This document shows, in pieces, positions 1 through 5,169 of a stretch of DNA of 5,169 bases. Position 1 is the stretch's first letter. Each line of letters starts with the position of its first letter. The stretch covers positions 1-5,169 of the forward strand of contig JAPKDN010000268.1 in the NCBI GenBank assembly GCA_028822575.1. Reading direction: 5' to 3'. The translations under genes and the position numbers were made by a program. Source of the stretch: Alphaproteobacteria bacterium (GTDB lineage: Bacteria > Pseudomonadota > Alphaproteobacteria > Thalassobaculales > Thalassobaculaceae). The notes below the pieces were generated by a model, which made no database searches, had not been told where the DNA came from, and saw nothing but the letters and a program-made list of their open reading frames with translations.

Positions 1-9
1 ATAACCCTG

Positions 10-23
10 TGTCAGATATGACA
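10..23. promoter_or_regulatory. Small inverted repeat upstream of ETF-QO gene, possible operator
   Basis: The sequence reads TGTCA-GATA-TGACA: two perfect 5-bp arms around a 4-nt spacer, ending 35 nt before the proposed ATG at 59. A dyad of this size and position suits a dimeric helix-turn-helix regulator, but no particular regulator can be named. No convincing -35/-10 pair is visible in positions 1-58. ATGACA at 18-23 faintly resembles a -35 box, but nothing well spaced behind it looks like a -10 box. A 5-bp dyad can arise by chance, so this is a weak call. Confidence 0.25.
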
Positions 24-58
24 TGAAAAGGCCATGATACATAGATGGACGAAGGCGT

Positions 59-1702
59 ATGGAAAGAGAGTTCATGGAATACGATGTTGTAATCGTTGGT
101 GCCGGGCCGTCCGGGCTTTCGGCCGCGATACGACTGCGCCAAATCGCCGAGGAAACCGGCAATGACCTGAGTGTTTGCGTGATCGAGAAGGGCTCAGAAG
201 TAGGCGCGCACATTCTTTCCGGTGCCGTGCTAGAGCCTCGGGCTCTGAATGAACTGTTTCCAGACTGGAAGGAGCGTGGCGCGCCGCTGCACACGCCGGT
301 CGCCCGGGATAAGTTCATGTTTTTGACTCGAACCTCCGGCTTTCGGATGCCGACGCCATCCCAAATGAATAATCATGGCAATTACATAATCAGCCTGGGC
401 AATCTCTGCCGCTGGCTCGCCGAACAGGCCGAGGCGATGGGGGTCGAGATCTATCCCGGTTTCGCGGCGGCCGAGGTGCTCTACGCCGAGGACGGCTCGG
501 TGCGCGGCATCGCCACCGGAGACATGGGCATCGGCAAGGACGGCGAGCCCACCGCCAATCACGCGCCCGGTATCGAGCTCCATGCCAAGCAAACGGTTTT
601 TTCGGAAGGCTGTCGCGGTTCCCTGACCAAGACTTTGTTCAAGGCCTTTAATCTGCGCGACGGGGTGGATCCGCAAACCTTTGGTATCGGCATCAAGGAA
701 TTGTGGGAAGTCGATCCAGAGGTACATCAGGAGGGCCTGGTCCTTCACACCATCGGATGGCCGGTTGATTCAAGCACCTATGGCGGGTCCTTTCTGTATC
801 ATATGGATAACAATCAGATTTCGGTGGGCTATGTCATTGGTCTCGACTATCAAAACCCCCATCTTAGTCCCTTTGATGAGTTCCAGCGCTTCAAGACCCA
901 TCCGATGATCCGACATTTTTTTGAAGGTGGCCGGCGGGTGGCCTATGGCGCGCGAGCGATCAACGAGGGCGGCTTCCAATCGATCCCTAAACTGACTTTC
1001 CCAGGAGGTCTCATCGTCGGCTGCGCCGCCGGATTCCTGAACGTGCCCAAGATCAAGGGATCGCACACGGCCATGAAATCAGGCATGACCGCAGCCGAGG
1101 CCATCGCCGCAGCCTTGACGGGCGGCAACCAGAGCGGTCATGGGCTCGAAATATCCGATTATGGCGACCGGATCCGTAATTCCTGGATCTGGAATGAGTT
1201 GTATCGGGTCCGGAACATTCGGCCCGGCTTCCGCGCAGGGACCATGTTGGGCCTCGCCCACGCAGCCGTTGACACCTATCTATTCAAGGGCAACGCGCCG
1301 TGGACCCTGCGTCATCATCCTGATAATGAGTCTCTAAGGATGGCCGCACATTGCGACAAGATCCCCTACCCAAAGCCGGATGGCGCAGTAAGCTTCGATA
1401 AACTATCGTCGGTCTTCATTTCAAATACCAATCATGAGGAAAATCAGCCCGCTCACCTGACCTTGAAGGACGAGAGCGTTCCAGTTGCCCACAATTTGGA
1501 ATATTATGATTCGCCCGAACAGCGGTTTTGTCCGGCTGGGGTTTATGAAATCGTCTACGATGACGAGAATGAAAACCCTGCCCTGAAAATCAATGCGCAA
1601 AACTGCGTGCACTGTAAGACTTGCGATATCAAAGACCCGACCCAGAACATAAACTGGGTGGTACCGGAAGGCGGCGGGGGCCCAAATTATCCAAATATGT
1701 AA
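59..1702 (+). CDS. Electron transfer flavoprotein-ubiquinone oxidoreductase (ETF-QO)
   Basis: This enzyme takes electrons from reduced ETF and delivers them to ubiquinone, linking fatty-acid, amino-acid and choline-type dehydrogenases to the respiratory chain. It is a monotopic inner-membrane protein carrying FAD and one [4Fe-4S] cluster. The 547 residues fit the family. An N-terminal Rossmann motif GAGPSG lies at residues 14-19, the first strand ending at EKG and followed by the family signature [13 protein letters not shown]. The block [17 protein letters not shown] begins at 301, and the FAD/quinone-region block [14 protein letters not shown] covers 321-334. The C-terminal cluster ligands are Cys491, Cys516, Cys519 and Cys522; their 25-3-3 spacing equals that of human ETFDH. 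The protein ends in the typical [11 protein letters not shown]. The ATG at 59 has GAAGG at 51-55, a rather short 3-nt spacer. An in-frame ATG at 74 is possible, but the longer form matches the extended N-termini I recall for alphaproteobacterial homologues. It heads a probable three-gene operon. ETF subunit genes are not in the window. The family call is very secure. Confidence 0.97.
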   Translation: MEREFMEYDVVIVGAGPSGLSAAIRLRQIAEETGNDLSVCVIEKGSEVGAHILSGAVLEPRALNELFPDWKERGAPLHTPVARDKFMFLTRTSGFRMPTPSQMNNHGNYIISLGNLCRWLAEQAEAMGVEIYPGFAAAEVLYAEDGSVRGIATGDMGIGKDGEPTANHAPGIELHAKQTVFSEGCRGSLTKTLFKAFNLRDGVDPQTFGIGIKELWEVDPEVHQEGLVLHTIGWPVDSSTYGGSFLYHMDNNQISVGYVIGLDYQNPHLSPFDEFQRFKTHPMIRHFFEGGRRVAYGARAINEGGFQSIPKLTFPGGLIVGCAAGFLNVPKIKGSHTAMKSGMTAAEAIAAALTGGNQSGHGLEISDYGDRIRNSWIWNELYRVRNIRPGFRAGTMLGLAHAAVDTYLFKGNAPWTLRHHPDNESLRMAAHCDKIPYPKPDGAVSFDKLSSVFISNTNHEENQPAHLTLKDESVPVAHNLEYYDSPEQRFCPAGVYEIVYDDENENPALKINAQNCVHCKTCDIKDPTQNINWVVPEGGGGPNYPNM

Positions 1703-1707
1703 GGGAG
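1701..1707 (+). promoter_or_regulatory. Ribosome binding site that fixes the TTG start of the TPR gene
   Basis: AAGGGAG overlaps the TAA stop of the ETF-QO gene (1700-1702) and lies 8 nt before the TTG at 1716. It is the best Shine-Dalgarno match near the junction and supports TTG as the start. The only ATG codons in frame are far downstream, inside or beyond the signal peptide. The stop/RBS overlap suggests translational coupling between the two genes. Confidence 0.65.
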
Positions 1708-1715
1708 AAAAAGCC

Positions 1716-3512
1716 TTGGCCTGCGCCCACAAGGCTGCGAAAGGCCGCCAATCAAGGCGCCTGTCCATAAGCCTCGCGGTCACGGCATTCAGCTTGGCTT
1801 TCGCTGGCTGTCAAACCGCCACACTTCAGCCGAAGTCACGCGCGACGAGCATGGTGGATCCAGGGCCAAGTTCAACCACCGGGAGTTATCTTATCGCCCG
1901 TCAGGCCTATCGGGTCCGGGATCTTGATCGCGCCGCATTAAATTTCGAGGTGGCCTTGAACGACGATCCGGAAAACCCAGCGCTGTTGCGACGCACATTC
2001 CTTGCCGAGTTAGAATTTGGGGGCGTACCGGCCGCTATCACTCTCGCTCGGCGGGTGGAGCAAGTGGGCAACGCCACCGGCCCTTTTATGGATTTGGCGT
2101 TGGCTTTGGACGCGTCGAAGATCGGAAACTGGGCGAAAGCCGATGAGCACTTGCTGCGCCTGCCAGAGACGAAACTGAATCAAATCTTACGGCCACTGTT
2201 GTCCGGATGGGTCGCAGCGGGACGCTCGGATTGGGGCGCGGCTAAAGCATTTTTCTCTAAGGTCAAATCAATTTCCGGGTTCGAGGTGCTAGCGCTTTTG
2301 CATACAGCCCACGCCAAGCGTTTAGAGGGTGACCAAAGGGATGCCGACCTTTTGTTCAAAGAAGCCCTGAAAAAGAGCGGAAGACCTCCGCTTAGACTAA
2401 GCCTCGCGGCGGCTATCTATTTCGCCTCCAGCCAGCGGCTCGACGAGGCGCGCCGTATTTTGAGCGCCCGCTCCGGTCGAGACCATGATGCCGTCAGCAT
2501 AGCGGCTGTATTCAAACACGCCGCTGCCGGCCACTCGGTCCCTGGGTTGGTTGGGTCCGCCACGGACGGCATGTCCGAAGCCCTATTTGACATCGCCAGC
2601 GCTCTTCAGCGCGAAAGAGGAAACAACGCCGCGATGATCATGGCGCAGCTAGCCCTGCATATGCGCCCAGCTTTTCCCCTTGCCCAGCTTTTAGTTGGCG
2701 AAATTCTCGATGATCGAGGTCAACACGAAGCAGCCCTGCGTATCTATCGAGGACTGCCGACGCTTTCCGCCTATCACTCCCTGGCGGGCTTGCGCGCAGC
2801 TTCCAGCCTTCAGGGTCTTGATCGGATTGATGAGTCCATCGGGTTGTTAACGGAATTGGCTCGAAGTCGCTTGACCGATCCCACGCCGTTGATTCGGATT
2901 GGCGATATGCAGAGGGCGTTGAAACGCTGGAGCGCCGCCGTCGAGGCCTATGATCAGGCCTTGGAACGGATTGGCGCCAACGGTTCCGGCGATTGGGAGC
3001 TTTTTTACACCCGAGGCATTGCCCTAGAGCGCGCCAATAATTGGCGAAGGGCGGAAGCGGATCTGCTGAAAGCCTTAGAGTTGGCGCCAGACCAGCCATA
3101 TGTGATGAATTATCTGGGTTACTCCTGGACCGAACAGGGGATCAACCTGAAACGGGCGGAGCGCATGATCGCGAAAGCCGTGAAACTGAGGCCGCGGGAC
3201 GGATATATTATCGACAGCCTTGGTTGGGTGCTCTATCGGACAGGCAGATTCGAGGAAGCCGTGACCAAACTTGAAAAAGCTGTTCAATTGCGCCCAAACG
3301 ATCCAACGATAAATGACCATTTAGGGGACGCGTATTGGCGGGTGGGACGACAAATAGAGGCGAGTTTTCAGTGGCGGCGGGCGCTTACGATGAAGCCCAA
3401 GACCGAATTGGTATCGATAATTCAAAACAAGCTTGAACAGGGCCTTCCACCGCCAACGATTATCAAAGAGAATTCAAATAAAGCAGGCATGCGGCGTGCG
3501 CCCGACGCTTGA
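1716..3512 (+). CDS. Tetratricopeptide-repeat lipoprotein, LbcA-like
   Basis: This 598-residue protein is probably exported and lipid-anchored. The N-terminus has a basic n-region (Arg11, Arg14, Arg15), a hydrophobic stretch (about 16-30) and a lipobox AFAGC with Cys32 as candidate lipidated residue. Phe at -3 is less usual but allowed. A low-complexity Ser/Thr/Pro linker (about 38-55) follows. TPR-like helices start at 56-88 and continue through a degenerate alpha-helical middle. The repeats become clear at about 354-388, 389-422, 428-461, 462-496, 497-530 and 531-564, with the blocks YLGYSWTEQG (466-475), DSLGWVLYRTGRFEEA (500-515) and NDHLGDAYWRVGR (533-545). These blocks resemble Pseudomonas LbcA, a TPR lipoprotein that serves as adaptor for the periplasmic protease CtpA and is encoded near ispE; that functional reading is inference. 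The TTG start has a strong RBS 13 nt after the preceding gene, so it is likely co-transcribed with it. The last 17 nt overlap ispE. A cytoplasmic or plain membrane-anchored TPR scaffold cannot be excluded. Confidence 0.85.
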   Translation: MACAHKAAKGRQSRRLSISLAVTAFSLAFAGCQTATLQPKSRATSMVDPGPSSTTGSYLIARQAYRVRDLDRAALNFEVALNDDPENPALLRRTFLAELEFGGVPAAITLARRVEQVGNATGPFMDLALALDASKIGNWAKADEHLLRLPETKLNQILRPLLSGWVAAGRSDWGAAKAFFSKVKSISGFEVLALLHTAHAKRLEGDQRDADLLFKEALKKSGRPPLRLSLAAAIYFASSQRLDEARRILSARSGRDHDAVSIAAVFKHAAAGHSVPGLVGSATDGMSEALFDIASALQRERGNNAAMIMAQLALHMRPAFPLAQLLVGEILDDRGQHEAALRIYRGLPTLSAYHSLAGLRAASSLQGLDRIDESIGLLTELARSRLTDPTPLIRIGDMQRALKRWSAAVEAYDQALERIGANGSGDWELFYTRGIALERANNWRRAEADLLKALELAPDQPYVMNYLGYSWTEQGINLKRAERMIAKAVKLRPRDGYIIDSLGWVLYRTGRFEEAVTKLEKAVQLRPNDPTINDHLGDAYWRVGRQIEASFQWRRALTMKPKTELVSIIQNKLEQGLPPPTIIKENSNKAGMRRAPDA

Positions 3513-4359
3513 GCTCACCGCTCACGCGAAACTAAATCTTACCTTAAAAGTCGTCGGTAGGCGGGCGGACGGATTGCATCTTCTCGATGGTTTGACGGCG
3601 TTCTGCGAATTTGGCGATAAGATTCGTATCGAGACCTTTGTTGATAGGGACTCCCTGCATTTGACCGGGCCCTTCGCGACGCGGGTCGAGGGCGAAAACA
3701 TCGTCTCGAGGGCGTTGGATCTTTACCGTGACGCCACGGGTTTGATGGAACCTCTTGCGATCGAAATTGAAAAGAACATTCCAGTCGCCGCCGGCCTAGG
3801 TGGCGGCTCCAGCGACGCCGCCGCGGTCCTTCGAGGTCTCCAGAAAATCTATGAAGCGCCAATCAATCCAGATACCCTTCGGGACCTTGCGCTGTCCTTA
3901 GGCGCCGATGTCCCGGTTTGCCTTGCTTGCAAAAGCGCTTGGATGCGCGGAATTGGGGAGCGCCTCTCGAACGCTGGACCGCTTCCACCGATGCGACTGG
4001 TGCTGGTTAATCCCGGCATCGCATTAACCGCCGGGGCGGTGTTTCGTCGCTACCAGGGCCCCTATTCCGTTCCATCACCTCGGTTCCCAGACCACTGGGA
4101 CGAGGCGGAAATCATCCTTCATATCGGCGAAACGTCGCGTAATGATTTGATGGAAACCGCGGTTTTTCTGGCACCCATGATCCTGAGGGTCCTTTCGACC
4201 ATGGGAACCCATCCCGGCGTGCGCTGCGTGGGCATGTCCGGCAGCGGCGCCACCTGCTTTGCAATCATGGAATCGGGGAATGAGAGAGACACACAAATTC
4301 TGCTCGACATCATGAGGGCAGAGGGCTGGTGGGCAACCGCAACCGCGTTGAGACCCTAG
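3496..4359 (+). CDS. ispE: 4-diphosphocytidyl-2-C-methyl-D-erythritol kinase (IspE)
   Basis: IspE is the cytosolic GHMP-family kinase that uses ATP to phosphorylate the 2-hydroxyl of CDP-methylerythritol, the fourth step of the MEP isoprenoid pathway. From GTG at 3496 the protein has 287 residues, normal for the family. Visible motifs are AKLNL at 11-15 (Lys12, Asn14), the ADG-H block at 24-28, the ATP-binding glycine loop PVAAGLGGGSSDAAA (96-110), catalytic-type Asp138 within LGADVPV, the MRGIGE block, and GHMP motif 3 MSGSGATCF (247-255). The open frame reaches back to a TTG at 3433, but that start lacks an RBS, would overlap the TPR gene by 80 nt and adds 21 residues with no family counterpart. 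GTG 3496 has only a weak AGG at 3485-3487 and overlaps the TPR gene by 17 nt, so coupled translation is likely. One oddity is Leu27 where the family usually has the Tyr that stacks on the cytosine ring; the other core residues are present, so I expect an active kinase. Confidence 0.95.
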   Translation: MRPTLELTAHAKLNLTLKVVGRRADGLHLLDGLTAFCEFGDKIRIETFVDRDSLHLTGPFATRVEGENIVSRALDLYRDATGLMEPLAIEIEKNIPVAAGLGGGSSDAAAVLRGLQKIYEAPINPDTLRDLALSLGADVPVCLACKSAWMRGIGERLSNAGPLPPMRLVLVNPGIALTAGAVFRRYQGPYSVPSPRFPDHWDEAEIILHIGETSRNDLMETAVFLAPMILRVLSTMGTHPGVRCVGMSGSGATCFAIMESGNERDTQILLDIMRAEGWWATATALRP

Positions 4360-4374
4360 TCAAGATTTCTGGGG

Positions 4375-4404
4375 ACGGCGGAGCGTTTATTGCTGGCTCG
4401 CCGT
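4375..4404. terminator. Imperfect GC-rich hairpin between convergent genes, possible transcription end
   Basis: Arms 4375-4384 (ACGGCGGAGC) and 4396-4404 (GCTCGCCGT) pair over 9 bp with one bulged G and an 11-nt loop. The hairpin lies 15 nt after the ispE stop and 14 nt from the stop of the convergent transporter gene, so it could serve transcripts from either side. Neither strand has a T-run behind the stem, so it is not a textbook intrinsic terminator. It might act as a 3'-end stabilising structure, or be incidental in GC-rich DNA. Confidence 0.35.
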
Positions 4405-4418
4405 GCGGGCATGGCGGC

Positions 4419-5169
4419 CTATAGTTGTTGCGGTCCTGCGGCGCGGCGCCGCGACCAAACAATGTTCAGGTATGTCGCCGCGAGAATAAGGACCCCGCCG
4501 CCCAAGGTATAGGGGTCAAGGTTCTCGCCATAGAACGCGTACCCTATCGCCGCCATCACTGGCAGCGATAGGAAACTGATGGGCATAACAACGCTGGCGT
4601 CAGCCATGCTGACCGACCTCGCCATGCAATAATGCGCCGTCAATCCACTGATGCCGACGATGATCACCCAGGGCATCTCGGCAAGTCTCGGCACGGTAAT
4701 CTGGCCGCCAGTAAGCACCAAGGCGAACACGCATTGCATGGCCATCATATAGAACACGATCCGCAACGGCGGTTCCGTCACCGTCAGAGCCTTCACCATG
4801 ACGATGGAAATCGCGTAACACAGCGAGCCCACGATGGTGACACTGACCGCAACCTCAAAAGGAATAACCCCCGGCCTGATCACGAACAAAACTCCAACAA
4901 ACCCGAACAGGATCACCACCACCCTGGGCCATGTCAGCCGTTCACCAAGAAAGATAACAGCCAGCAGTACGCCGAAGATCGGCATGGTCGAGTTCAAGGC
5001 AGTGACATCGGCAAACGCCAAATGTGCGATGCCATAAAACCAGCCGAATTGTCCAAGAAAATGGATGGCGTTCCGGACCAAATGGCCGATTGGCCGGGCA
5101 GTGATGACGTTCTTGATCCCACCGAAAGCCAGTGCGGTTGGCAGCATCAGCGCAATGCCAACCACGCCG
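4419..5169 (-). CDS. EamA/DMT-superfamily transporter, N-terminus cut by window edge
   Basis: This is an integral inner-membrane protein of the drug/metabolite transporter superfamily with two tandem EamA repeats; the substrate cannot be told from sequence. The gene reads leftward from beyond the right edge. The GTG at 5165-5163 is probably an internal Val, because the frame stays open to the edge and the first helix or so of a ten-helix protein is missing (roughly 45-50 residues by family length). Numbering from that Val, hydrophobic segments lie near 2-16, 28-49, 53-73, 80-96, 105-124, 135-153, 164-182, 190-211 and 219-237. The first EamA repeat ends with the typical ADVTALNSTMPIFGVLLA and FLGERLTW (72-79). 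The second shows ADASVVMPISFLSLPV (188-203) and a matching YGENLDP (212-218). The tail is basic (SRRR) then polar, suggesting a cytoplasmic C-terminus. It is convergent with ispE, 59 nt apart, hence a separate transcription unit. Such carriers export metabolites, amino acids or drugs; a specific role would be a guess. Confidence 0.9.
   Translation of the reverse strand, partial: GVVGIALMLPTALAFGGIKNVITARPIGHLVRNAIHFLGQFGWFYGIAHLAFADVTALNSTMPIFGVLLAVIFLGERLTWPRVVVILFGFVGVLFVIRPGVIPFEVAVSVTIVGSLCYAISIVMVKALTVTEPPLRIVFYMMAMQCVFALVLTGGQITVPRLAEMPWVIIVGISGLTAHYCMARSVSMADASVVMPISFLSLPVMAAIGYAFYGENLDPYTLGGGVLILAATYLNIVWSRRRAAGPQQL

Noticed and set aside
230..748. Minus-strand open frame of 172 codons inside the ETF-QO gene
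   Set aside because: It is fully antisense to a gene with unmistakable family motifs, shows no recognisable domain, and is the kind of shadow frame expected in GC-rich coding DNA.
1665..1683. G-rich run near the end of the ETF-QO gene as a possible G-quadruplex or slippage site
   Set aside because: It encodes the conserved EGGGGPNY tail of ETF-QO, so the protein explains the composition, and the frame continues intact to the stop.
1421..1783. Minus-strand open frame of 120 codons spanning the ETF-QO/TPR junction
   Set aside because: It has a hydrophobic-looking translation but lies antisense to the conserved cluster-binding C-terminus of ETF-QO and to the TPR signal peptide. No plausible RBS or family resemblance was seen.
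2638..3099. Minus-strand open frame of 153 codons in the TPR gene
   Set aside because: The translation is rich in Arg, Pro and Ser without a recognisable pattern, while the opposite strand encodes clear TPR helices.
4834..5037. Plus-strand open frame of 67 codons opposite the transporter gene
   Set aside because: Its Thr/Pro/Asn-rich translation mirrors codons of EamA membrane helices on the other strand; nothing supports an independent gene.
1..5169. Mobile element, CRISPR array, toxin-antitoxin pair, defence system or RNA gene
   Set aside because: I found no terminal repeats, regular spaced repeats, transposase or nuclease motifs, or tRNA-like cloverleaf. Coding sequence accounts for nearly the whole window.

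Overview
This window looks like ordinary housekeeping chromosome from an alphaproteobacterium, possibly a Rhodospirillales-like one. The basis is moderately high GC, an ETF-ubiquinone oxidoreductase of the long bacterial/mitochondrial type, and the order ETF-QO, TPR protein, ispE, which I recall as common in alphaproteobacteria. The taxon is an inference from gene content and remembered synteny, not from a search. I see no rRNA, tRNA, CRISPR array, transposon, phage gene or integration scar.

Layout: positions 1-58 are a short upstream region with a small inverted repeat (10-23). Three plus-strand genes follow in tight succession and look like one operon. They are an ETF-QO gene (59-1702); a 598-residue TPR protein with a lipoprotein-type signal (1716-3512, TTG start, 13 nt gap, good ribosome binding site); and ispE (3496-4359, probable GTG start overlapping the TPR gene by 17 nt). 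A 59-nt convergent spacer (4360-4418) holds an imperfect GC-rich hairpin. A minus-strand EamA/DMT-family transporter gene (4419-5169) then runs off the right edge, so its N-terminus is missing.

How the genes relate: ETF-QO passes electrons from acyl-CoA and other dehydrogenases, via ETF, into ubiquinone at the inner membrane. IspE is the kinase of the MEP pathway, which supplies isoprenoid precursors, including those for the ubiquinone tail and the undecaprenyl carrier. The TPR protein is probably a membrane-anchored periplasmic scaffold. Its repeat style and its position beside ispE recall the Pseudomonas LbcA-type TPR lipoprotein. The transporter is convergent and is probably an unrelated transcription unit.

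I did not find a new biological system here. The points most worth a second look are a Tyr-to-Leu change at the expected cytidine-stacking position of IspE, and the possible LbcA-like role of the TPR lipoprotein.
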